Assembly (NCBI GenBank): GCA_003339415.1
Contig: PDHQ01000659.1
Location: forward strand, 1-12,561
Origin: Ophiocordyceps camponoti-saundersi (nom. inval.)
Taxonomy: Eukaryota; Ascomycota; Sordariomycetes; Hypocreales; Ophiocordycipitaceae
DNA: 12,561 bases
Direction of reading: 5' to 3'
Numbering within the stretch: the stretch's first letter is position 1; each line of letters opens with the position of its first letter. The notes beneath the pieces were generated by a model. The model was not told where the DNA came from. It worked only from the letters and a program-made list of their open reading frames with translations, and did no database searches. The position numbers and the translations under genes are program-made. Positions 1-8,337 of the stretch are shown one piece after another.

Positions 1-105
1 GATTCTCCTTTATATATCGACCCCTATTCCTAGTACCTCTATTCCTATATTTCCCCTCTTATTTTAGGTGCGCCGGCCTTATGCCGAGATACCTATACCT
101 AGAAG
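1..105 (+). repeat. Left terminal inverted repeat
   Basis: This arm pairs with the reverse complement of 1892-1996 over 105 nt without gaps. I count about 13 mismatches, roughly two thirds of them transitions, as expected if RIP acted separately on each arm. The best-preserved blocks are the outer 25 nt, including TATATATCGACCCC, and an inner GCCGGCCTTAT segment. The arm may extend beyond the window edge. Confidence 0.85.
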
Positions 106-1169
106 GTATATATACTAGGGATTAGCCCGACCTAGGTAAGTAGACGGAACATAGTTCTATTTATCTATCGAGTTTATATCTTAGTATTCCTTCTATCCGC
201 GCTATCTAGTATACCTAATAAATACCTATAGATAGTATATATATAGGTAGCTACCTGGCAGGCACTTATATAACCTAGCTAGCGGGCCCCTTCTTCTTCC
301 CCCGTAGCTACGTAGCCTAAGCTTAGCCTCCTTATTATTATACTTATATGTATATATTTTACTTCTTCGTTACCTTATTATAGTAATAGTCTCCTTATAA
401 GAGCTATTATAGTATACCTTTACTATTTAAGACTCTTTATCTTTAGTAACTTCCTTTATTACTATATTCTATTAATATTTATTTTCTATACCCCTCCCTG
501 CGCGCTATTATAACCTTAGCTATCTATTATATATCCTGCCGGGACGCGTCTAGTGCCTCTAAGCCTCCGAATAGATATCGAAACCGTTCCCTTCTAAGGA
601 ACTAGAGGACTCCGATACGCTCTTATAGCACGGATTTCTTATAACGATATAATTAGCATATTAATCTCTAAAGGCCCCGGTAACCTTAATATATTCGTAG
701 AACGGCCGGGGCACGCTCTTATCCTTATATTCCCCGCATAGATTAACTACGTCTCTACGACTAGCTATTATAATCTCTTATATCTAGTTAGATATCCTAA
801 GAAGGCGAGCGATTTATCTCTAATCTATAATATCCGGGTTATTAAGAGCTAGGCAAATAGTTACGGCTCTCTTCGACTCTTTAGCTATAACCCTCTCCTT
901 ATTATCCTATTTTATCTTATTATTTATTACTTTTCCCTAAACTATAGCTTAAAATACTTATGTTAGTAGTATACTACTTAAGTATCTTATTAGAATTCCC
1001 TAATACCGTCTATAATATATAGTAAAGATTGCTATTCCGGATACGCTTTCTAATTAGCCTAAATAGGGATCCGGGAAAATTAATAACCCCACGAGTCTCC
1101 GATAAAGATATCTCGTAATATAGATATAACGACGACCCTTAGGATAATGTAAGATATGTAAAGGGCGAG

Positions 1170-1260
1170 CGCTAGAAAAAAACGAAGATTCTAGCCGTTT
1201 CTTATAATAAATAGAAAGAAGTTAGCGAAGGGACGATTTTTTTAGGCGGCGCGATAAATC
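1170..1260 (-). repeat. Internal direct repeat, unit 2 (with 1301-1397)
   Basis: This stretch and 1301-1397 are diverged direct copies. Both run, on the minus strand, from GAT-T-rich/TCGCG through an A6-7 run to AATCTTCG and a long T run. On the minus strand the two units encode similar residues (KKSS, a Gln-Leu pair, Tyr-Tyr-Lys, then ESSFF). A 2-nt length difference shifts part of unit 1 out of frame. The pair probably reflects an internal duplication in the ancestral gene. Confidence 0.6.
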
Positions 1261-1300
1261 TCGATAACCGTCGGTACGTAGAAGAACACGAGAATCCTAA

Positions 1301-1397
1301 TCGCGAAGAAAAAAAAACGAAGATTCTACGCCTTTATAATAACGATAAATAAAGTTAAGTTAACGAGAGAGGATTTTTTCACGTAGCGCGACGAATC
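1301..1397 (-). repeat. Internal direct repeat, unit 1 (with 1170-1260)
   Basis: This is the partner of 1170-1260, lying upstream of it in the minus-strand reading direction. It contains a 9-nt A run on the plus strand, compared with 7 in the other unit, and an intact TTTTTTCACG segment. The similarity is visible at both base and residue level. Confidence 0.6.
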
Positions 1398-1496
1398 TCC
1401 TAAATTTATACGTTTACGCTTCGAATTACTAATCTACGCCGCCTTTATTCCTTTGCTAATATCTGAAAGTTACGTTTTCTTACCCCTAGACACCTC

Positions 1497-1844
1497 CTCT
1501 GCTATTTTTCTAGTATTTCTATCCTTAACCCTTAATTTTATATACCCTCTTTATAGCTTTATTACTTTAGATAGACTTTAGTACTTACTTACGTACTTTC
1601 TTCCGTTAACTAATAAAAACCTAGGATTACGACGCCTTTCTTTATTAACTACCTAATTAGATTACTCCTATAATTTAACTACCCTATAGTCTATGCCTCG
1701 ACCGGCTACAGCTTAAGATTAGTTAGCCTATTTATATAGCTTAACGGTTTAATTTAAGAGTGCTATTAAAGCTATATATCGTATTACCGTAATAGAGTTA
1801 TTAGTAAGATAGAGCACCTCTCTTAATATTACCTACTTACTAGG
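1497..1844. other. TIR-element interior without a recognised gene
   Basis: These roughly 350 bases lie between the apparent 5' end of the minus-strand relic and the microsatellite beside the right TIR. They are TA-rich, and I saw no frame that stands out. They probably hold the promoter and 5' untranslated part of the relic gene, but no promoter element can be singled out in DNA this rich in TATA-like strings. Confidence 0.4.
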
Positions 1845-1880
1845 TAATATATATAAATATATATATATATATATATTATA
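1845..1880. repeat. AT dinucleotide microsatellite
   Basis: A nearly pure run of AT/TA dinucleotides with one or two interruptions lies just inside the right TIR. RIP of a CA/TG repeat would yield exactly such a TA run, but ordinary slippage would too. Confidence 0.75.
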
Positions 1881-1891
1881 TTAGCTAATAG

Positions 1892-1996
1892 CTTCTAGGT
1901 ATAAGTACCTCGGTATAAGGCCGGCCTACCTAAAACTAGGGGGGAAATGTAGGACTAGAAGTACTAGGATTAGGGGTCGATATATAAAGGGGAATC
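1892..1996 (-). repeat. Right terminal inverted repeat
   Basis: This is the inverted partner of bases 1-105. It lies immediately after an AT microsatellite and ends at GGAATC. The similarity stops at 1996/1997 only because the left copy reaches the window edge, so the true outer border could be further right. The next plus-strand relic gene begins about 100 nt downstream. Confidence 0.85.
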
Positions 1997-2102
1997 GTCT
2001 AACCCTCTAAAGGCATACGGTCTAACCTTTACGGTAAACTATGCCTCTATATATCGTACGCCCCCGTACTTACTTCCCTACCCCTAATATACCCCCTCCG
2101 GG

Positions 2103-3327
2103 GCTAAGAAAAATAGGCCCGGAAAGGAAGAAACTATTAGTGCTAAAAAAGAAGCAGAAAAGCCTCGGAAAAAACATACTAAAGCCTAAGAATAAAGGAA
2201 GGAAAAAATAGCCGTAGAAGTGTAAAAATCGAACATTTCGAAAAAGGGTACGTACCGACAGTACGTACTATCGGCTAGTAATCCGGTAACCTTATTAGTT
2301 AGATTATCGATAATAGGTGCGGTGATCTCGAAAGCTAATTAGTTAGCCGAGGACGTATATAAGAAGGTACCGAAGTATATATAAAGTAGGCGTTCTAGGG
2401 AGCGTTATAGATAGTTTTTAGCGTAGACGATAAACTATAGAAAAATATAGGAAAAGCGTCTAAAAGGAAAATATTATAATTTTAAAAAATAGAAAGGAAA
2501 TAATAGCGTTATAAATTAGTAGACCGGGGCCCGCTTATAAATAGAAACGAAAAATTCGGCGCGCGTAGGAAAATTCTGCTATCTTTAACTTTATCTACCC
2601 CGTTATTTTAAACCCGAAAAATCGTTTTTCTTTTAGCCTTTACTATATAGTTCGTTATTCCTATATTCTAAGGAAATATTATAATAGAGGTGCACTATCT
2701 TAAGCTAGGTAATAACGTTATTAAGTTCCTAGGATCGCTATTCGGCGCTATTACCGTTCGTAAGGGAAACGATCGAAAAATATTTTATACTCTTAGAATA
2801 AGAGACCCTAAGTTATCTAGGAGATTTTAGTATCTTACTACCGACGTAAGTGAACCTAGTAAAGTAAGAAAGGAATAGGAATAACTATTATTAGGACGCG
2901 GAAGCGCGCGTAGCGGCTATGCCGCCGCTTAGGAACCCGATTATCTCGATCGCGTATAATCCCGCCTATATTACTTATTAGCGTCGGATTACGTCGCTCT
3001 TACGCTTCCCCGATTAGCTATATAGAATTCTTATAGTAAGCTAAGGCGAGATTATTCGTTCTTACGCTAAATACGAGGACCTAACTTTTCCGCTCGCTAT
3101 ATATTACTATATTAAGGTCCCGGGCGTTTTCGGCGGTTATTATACTAACTATATTATTATAGAGCGCCCCTATAATTACCTAACTAGTTCGTTATTAGGA
3201 GGCTCGAGTTCCGACGGTACTATTACGAATTCGTAAGCGGTTTTACGTTATACTAGCCTTAACCTAGCTCGTTAGGTTAGTAGCCTTAGTATATTCCCTC
3301 GTATATAGATAGTATAAGGGCATAGGG
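2103..3327 (+). pseudogene. Relic protein gene, family X, copy 2
   Basis: A single plus-strand frame is readable from about 2103 to about 3327 (about 400 codons) with TAA/TAG interruptions only and no apparent frameshift. The N-terminal third is highly charged, rich in Lys and Glu. The middle is Tyr/Leu-rich. The C-terminal part (about 2890-3200) carries the family core YYYIKVPGVFGGYYTNYIII followed by a Ser/Gly-rich patch (SSLLGGSSSDG). The core aligns without gaps to the minus-strand relic at 590-880. The frame stays free of TGA to about 3495 as a Lys-rich tail, so the true end is uncertain. An ATG at 2041 is in another frame, so the start is unclear. No TIR was found around this copy. I do not recognise the family or its function. 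Confidence 0.6.
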
Positions 3328-3499
3328 AGATAAGAAAAAGGGGAAAAGAAAGGGGAAATAATCGCATATATCCTTAATATTATAGTAATTTACTATAGTT
3401 TCCTTAAAGTAAAAAGTATAACGTAAAAAAACGTAGCAAAAAATATAGGAAAGAAAGAGTTTATAATAAAGGAAAGAAATAAAAGAAAAGAGAAGGAAG

Positions 3500-4300
3500 T
3501 TAGCAAGGTAGAGGTAAAACCCTAATACGCTCGCGGAAAAGAAGTAAAGCCTCGGCAGGTAAGGCTTTTATAAAGCTATCCGCAAGGTTATCTGCGGAGG
3601 CGATCTAGCGGATTTCGAGGCGTTTATCTTATACCTCTTATCGTAACTAGTAATTATAAATATTAATATATCGGAGGTTTGTTTAAAGTTTCGCGGGAGG
3701 TTTAGTTAGGAGTATAATCGTACGCTAATTATTATATTAAAGTGTTAAGATGCTTATTATTTAGATACCGAGTTCTTTAATTAAGCGGGATAGGGCCCGT
3801 TATTCCTTAGCGGCCTTAGAAAAAGCTAGGAGTTCCCTTTCCGTAAAGGAGGTTATAACGGTCGTTTGCTTTATAGCCTTCTAATTAAAAGTACTACTAT
3901 CCTAAAGTTAGAAATAGTAACCCTAAGATAATTTACGAGTATCCGGACAATTAGCGTAGGAAGAATCTAACTAGCAGATAGCTATATAAGTTCTAAGACT
4001 AAAGGAGAGGGCGTAGTTAGCCGTATCGAGAAGATAGGCTAGGTAACGCTTAATTTTATAGAAATAACGCGGCCCTAGGTTTAAGCGTAACCTCGCAAGC
4101 TTACTAACCGTATACGCGATATCTAGTCGAGTGTAAATAGCGACGTAGAGAGCACTGCCTATTATTAAAAGATAGTATTTTAACGCAGAACCGCTCCCTT
4201 ATAACCTATCTAATAAGGATTTCTAACTATTATAAGCCCGATATTCTATATTAAAAAATACTAAAAGATACTATCCGGCACTCTCGTAACCTAAATAATC
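3500..4300 (-). pseudogene. Ty1/copia retrotransposon polyprotein, 3' fragment
   Basis: Reading the minus strand from about 4300 to the stop at 3500-3502 gives the end of a copia-type polyprotein. In order, it shows SALYVAIYTRLDIAYTVSKL (matching the family's 'LLYLA..TRPDIAYAVSKLAR' connection segment), then a DSSYAN/DTRKLS-[Q]-GYYF block. Next comes the RNase H segment KQTTVITSFTERELLAFSKA, corresponding to 'KQ.TV..S.TEAE..ALS.A'. The frame ends with LRYINIYNY-[Q]-LR-[Q]-EV and the terminal ADNLADSFIKALP, equivalent to 'AD.LTKALP'. The gag, protease, integrase and catalytic reverse-transcriptase parts are not seen upstream, so the element is truncated near 4300. Stops are RIP-type TAA/TAG. 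No flanking LTR pair was found. Confidence 0.9.
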
Positions 4301-4928
4301 TCCCTCCCTCCTTTTATATATAATTATCGTCCTATTTTACTCCCTAACCTACTAATTAATACGTTTCTTCTACTAGTTTAGCTCTATAATATAGGTTATT
4401 AAACAGCCTCTTAATACTCGAGATTCGTGGCGCCCTTTTACTTAAGTATATTTATCCTACTCTTACCTCTCCGTATATCTATCTATATAGCTATCTATAG
4501 CTATTCCTATCGTATATATATATAGGAAATAAAACTAAGGAATAATAAGAGTGGGAAATAGTAGTTTCTTTATAAAGATCTATTATAAATAGACTATATA
4601 ACTTATAAGTCTCGTACGATAAGCAGAGTCTATAAGGTATTTTTAGTATAATGTTTACGATACCCTAATATATATAAGTATATACTAATATTAGTTATTT
4701 TATCTTATACGGTTTAGGTTATAGCTAAAAGATAAAGGGTAGGGATTATAAAAAAAAACTAAATATACGACGGTATACTTATATTATCCCCTAAGTTTAA
4801 TACTACCGTACTACCCTATAAAAGATATAACGTCCTAAACTACCTATATTCTTTCTATTAACCTTAAGCTCTTAAATATATCCTAAGAACCTATAATATT
4901 ATAATAACGCTTAAGTAACTTAATTACT
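4301..4928. other. Spacer of decayed DNA without a recognised gene
   Basis: This 630-base stretch separates the truncated copia fragment from gene A. It is TA-rich and contains short palindromic TA runs (around 4485-4530, with TATCGTATATATATATAGGA). I saw no copia reverse-transcriptase motif, no LTR partner elsewhere in the window and no long open frame. The right part presumably contains the former promoter of gene A. A TATAAAAGATATAA string at about 4818-4831 sits about 100 nt before the proposed start, but similar strings are common here. Confidence 0.45.
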
Positions 4929-5858
4929 ATATCTCGCCGCAAAGCTTCCTCCCCTAGGCACTAACTTAGCAAGCGATACCGAAATCGATAATCTAATAAC
5001 TAACCGTATAAAGAAATAACCTAATCCCTCGCCACTTAAGATAAATATTTTAACGATGCTACGAGTATATTTTAAGATACTAAAAAATACTATATACTTA
5101 TAGCTAAAATCCCTATAAGAGTTCTAAAAATAGATTAGACGATCTCGAAAAATAGAATACTTAATAAGAAGTATATTAACTAACTTTACGAAGCGTTTTG
5201 TTAAGGAGCCCTATAACGAAATACGGTTAAAAACTATATTACCGTCCTTTTCTCTCTTAACGAGTCCCGGCGCTTCCTATAAAGTAAGAATATTAATACC
5301 GAACTACGTAATATTAAAACTATTTATAATTTACTCGATTAGCTTTTAGAAATGCCGGTTAAGGTATTATCTAGCTAGCACCGGATTAAAGCGCTAAAAA
5401 GGTATAATTAAGAGTATAACGGAGAGGAGGCTAACTTATAGTGGCCCTGCTAGCTTTATAATAAAGGTCTAAGCCTCGTACCTTATTAATCTCGTAACCT
5501 TACGCTAATAATAATATAGATTCTATATTAGAGAATATCGACTTAATATTACGTTTTAATCGGCAAACTTTTTTAAAGAACGATAACTACGGCGATATCT
5601 AAGTATAGGTAGTAGAGGCGGCCTCCTAAGATCCTAAAAAGTTCTAAGGCACCGCTTATAATATCGAAACCGAAATAGGACGCTGCCTCTTCCTAGAAGG
5701 CTAACTAGGCTTCCCGTTATAACGACTCGCTATTATATAGCGTAACCCTGTTTAGAAAAATTATATTACCGCTTAGTGCTTTACCGCTCTAGGCAGAGGT
5801 ACTTTCGGGATTACTATATAGGATTCAATAATACGCCTTAGAGTTCCCGAAGTTCGCT

Positions 5859-5892
<34 letters not shown>

Positions 5893-7560
5893 CCGCTATA
5901 CCTTATCTCTAATATTATTATTTACTATAGTTCTAGTTCGCTACTTTTTATTATATTACGTATAACCTCCGATACCTCTACCTTACCGCCTACTACCGCG
6001 TGATACCTAATAACTAGTATAAACTCGCGGCCGCCCTTCGCGACGATAATCCGCCTACTAAGATCGAGAAGCTCCTTTTCCTACCCTAAAAAGACGCTAA
6101 ATCGGGTAGCCTAACCGCGGAACGTAACGGTTCCCTACTTATCTAATTTACTAACGACGAGTATAAATATATTTGCTATAAGCTTATAAAAGGATATGTT
6201 AAAATCCTCGACCTTATTTAGATTATAAACTTATCCTTAATAAAATATAAGGTACTCCGTTAAGTAATAAAATATATAATAAGCTAGCTAAATAATACGC
6301 TTACTATTATCTTTAACTAACGCGATAATTAGAAGCTATCCCTTTATAGAGACCTCCTCCCCGCCCTCCTGTCCTTTAGTACCGAACGCCTTAACGAAGC
6401 TAAATAGAAACCTATTTTATTCCTACTATATTTCGATACTAAACTTATTAATAAGCGCTTAGCGATTATTCTCTAGTATAAGTTACTCGATTTTACGATC
6501 TATAATCTTAAGGTATTAAAGTAGCTATATTAAACTAATTACCTTACGCTCCTTAAAAAGGGAATCGATACCGATAACTACGCCGCCCGATTTAGCGACT
6601 AGTTTTAGTACGGTCTGCTAGATATCGTTCGCTAGTATATCGGTCCCGACTTTCGCCTTACCTAGTTGCTAGCCGTAGATACCGATACCGGTCCCTATAA
6701 TAGCGGCGGAACCGAAACGTTTAATCTCGCCTAGGACCTCTGCACTTACGCGTTAAGGCTCCCCTCTATTGCCCGGGATAAACGCCTTCGTTATATCCTT
6801 AAGTTAGCCGAGTTCCCTAAAACCCTCGCCGCCCTCTTTATATAGTAACTTTCGCTATAATAATATACTACCTACCTATTATACTAGGTTCTCGAAACCG
6901 ATAGCGGTAGTAATCCTAACGCCGAAAATATCGAAACCTAACGCCTAAACGTACCTTCGTTTATTGCCGCTACTTAGGATTTAACCCCCCCCTTAACCTT
7001 ATTACCGCCTTCGCGAAAACGGGCTCCCCTAACCGTAACGTAGCTATTTAAAGTAAGTAGCTAACTATATTCTAAGCCTCCCCCCGACGAAAATATCTCT
7101 CTCCCCTCAAGTCCTATATATTCCTACGACGATACGTACTAAGAACGAGGCACCGTTAGCGAAGACGATAGAAATATATATTATAATTCCGAAAGCTTAC
7201 TTCCTCCGTTACCCTTTCCTTATACTAAAGCTAATTCCCCTAATACTACCCTTAAGGGTAATACTATCTTGTCCGTCTGCTATCCTTAACTTACTAATAC
7301 CCCGCCGGCTACTAGTAAAATACCCTTAAAGCTAGGTTAGATAAGCTACCTTACGCGGTTTATATAGTAAGTAAGCCCTACTTTGCCTATTATAAGGACG
7401 AATAATTATGCCGCTAGTAGACTATAGAATATAACGCTAAGGAATAAGTTAAACTATTCCTCGCGGTTTACCGGTATAATATTTTCGTAGGGGCTAAAGG
7501 CAGACGATAGAAATAGTAAGGTACGCTAACTATATTTAGAGAGATTTTTTATTAAAAAAG
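4929..7560 (+). pseudogene. Large relic gene A, unknown function
   Basis: A plus-strand frame of about 870 codons is readable with TAA/TAG stops only. The proposed start is ATA TCT CGC CGC AAA at 4929, where ATA would be a mutated ATG; an ATG at 5352 lies in the same frame but deep inside coding sequence. The frame shifts by one base near 5470-5510 and returns to the original frame across the C run at 5860-5889. Visible features are a basic N-terminus, a segment SS-[Q]-HRIKAL at about 5370-5396, FTALGRGTFGIT at about 5780-5815, and a long Ser/Pro/Asp-rich, probably disordered C-terminal region (about 6890-7260). SS-[Q]-HRIKAL faintly recalls the 'GxHR..A' motif of ParB-like or DUF3723 proteins, which I treat as a weak hint only. 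The frame remains TGA-free to about 7915, so the gene may end later. Confidence 0.55.
5860..5889 (+). repeat. 30-nt pure C run inside gene A
   Basis: Thirty consecutive C residues interrupt the coding frame of gene A. Upstream the readable frame is phase 2 (codons starting 5531, 5858), and downstream it is phase 0 (codon starting 5889). The length of the run therefore shifts the frame, as expected if it changes by slippage. The minus strand is a G30 run with strong G-quadruplex potential. Sequencing or assembly length error is possible. Confidence 0.95.
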
Positions 7561-8190
7561 TATAGTCTATATCGCCTACTATATTTTATTAATATTATAA
7601 CTTTTTTCTTATAAACTTAACTACCGTCCTATACCCTCTATAATATCCTAATATAATATTAATAATATTACCTAAGTATTAAGCTTTATATTTCCGGAAA
7701 TAGTTTCTCGAAGAGATATTATAATTTACGCTCCCTATTACTATTTAAATCTATATACTTTTATAGTAGAGTCTCTATAAACTACCTCGTTAAAGCACCT
7801 AATTTCCCTATATATAATATAATACTATATACCGTCTCTTTCTACTATCTTACTATAATTATACCGCTAATATTATTCTTCTATTCTATCTTACTTATTC
7901 CGTACGAAAAATAAAATAATATAAGTTTTAATTATCTATATAACTACTATATAGCCTTAGAGGAAATATAATAGAGAATATACGAGTATAGATAATATAA
8001 AGGATTCTTTATAAAGGGATTATAATAACGGGGCCCTAAATTTTCTTCACCCTCGTACGATACTATAGGTTAATAGGGCCTAGTGACGGGGCCGCTTACG
8101 ATATTAAATAAATTTATAATATAAATATAATATAAGTACTAAATCTAAATACTACGTAGTAAAATAAAAAAAAATATCTAGCTTGCCGTT
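7561..8190. other. Intergenic stretch between genes A and B
   Basis: The first part (to about 7915) can still be read in the gene A frame without TGA, so it may be the gene A C-terminus or 3' untranslated region. The rest (7915-8190) is TA-rich with no supported frame. A GC-richer island at about 8025-8100 contains two near-inverted GGGCC-type words (GGGGCCCTAA and TTAATAGGGCC), which could form a small hairpin. I see no RNA gene or terminator that can be defended. Confidence 0.4.
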
Positions 8191-8195
8191 CTTCT

Positions 8196-8260
8196 TATAA
8201 AAGGACTAAATAATTAACGTGTCTAACTCGCCCGTTAATTACTCTCTCTCCCTTTATAGG
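8196..8260 (+). promoter_or_regulatory. Possible core promoter of gene B
   Basis: A TATAAAA string at 8196-8202 is followed about 40 nt later by a pyrimidine run (CTCTCTCTCCCTTTAT, about 8243-8258), and the preserved ATG of gene B is at 8338. A TATA box followed by a CT-rich stretch before the start is common in filamentous fungi. TATA-like strings are frequent in this RIP-mutated DNA, so this rests mainly on spacing and the CT tract. Confidence 0.3.
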
Positions 8261-8337
8261 TTATTACCTACCTACCTCCCTTATACGCCCTTAACACCTG
8301 CGGCACGCGTACTCCTCTACTCGAAGTATATATTAAA

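Larger units (their letters stand above)
250..1490 (-). pseudogene. Relic protein gene inside the TIR element (family X, copy 1)
   Basis: One minus-strand frame can be read from about 1490 down to about 250, roughly 410 codons, with only TAA/TAG stops and one small indel near 1380. The proposed N-terminus reads VSRGKKT-[Q]-LSDISKG and is basic. The middle contains a duplicated segment with KKSS and ESSFF signatures. A segment near 790-830 (RQIARLLRIS, the first Gln restored from TAG/TAA context) resembles a helix-turn-helix. The conserved core is YEYIKVTGAF followed by YANYIVI, near 645-690. The C-terminal tail is rich in Lys and Arg. The core matches the plus-strand relic at 2890-3200, which supports real coding history. 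Position inside TIRs suggests an element-encoded DNA-binding protein or transposase, but I see no catalytic triad. The exact ends are uncertain because the ATG may have become ATA. Confidence 0.55.
1..1996 (-). mobile_element. TIR DNA-transposon-like relic, about 2.0 kb
   Basis: The first 105 bases and bases 1892-1996 are inverted copies of each other, enclosing about 1.8 kb. A single minus-strand relic reading frame fills most of the interior, which is the layout of a class II element with long TIRs. The outer ends begin GATTC on the left and end GAATC on the right. The window starts exactly where the left repeat is first seen, so the repeat may continue further left, and no target-site duplication can be checked. 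The encoded relic shows no DDE/D motif that I could recognise, so I do not assign a superfamily (Tc1/mariner, hAT and so on). The element could also be a non-autonomous unit or an inverted duplication that captured a gene. Confidence 0.68.

Noticed and set aside
2041..2220. An ATG-started frame of about 57 codons, basic and Lys-rich.
   Set aside because: It is in a different phase from the long family X relic that overlaps it, and it breaks down shortly afterwards. The ATG survives because it is followed by C. It could be a frameshifted N-terminus, but that cannot be shown.
3326..3495. Purine-rich runs that look like a retrotransposon polypurine tract.
   Set aside because: The copia fragment is on the minus strand, so its polypurine tract should be purine-rich on the minus strand. 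Here the purines are on the plus strand, and they read as a Lys-rich tail of the family X relic.
4485..4530. Short palindromic TA-rich strings resembling an origin or operator.
   Set aside because: Such palindromes are expected by chance in TA-saturated RIP DNA, and nothing else marks the site.
8025..8100. GC-richer island with GGGCC words that might be an RNA gene or terminator.
   Set aside because: The possible stem is only about six base pairs, and no tRNA, snoRNA or other known fold is visible.
4817..8200. Candidate LTR pair around gene A (TATA-like strings at 4818 and 8196).
   Set aside because: Beyond the TATA-like string I found no extended similarity between the two regions, and gene A carries no gag or pol motif.
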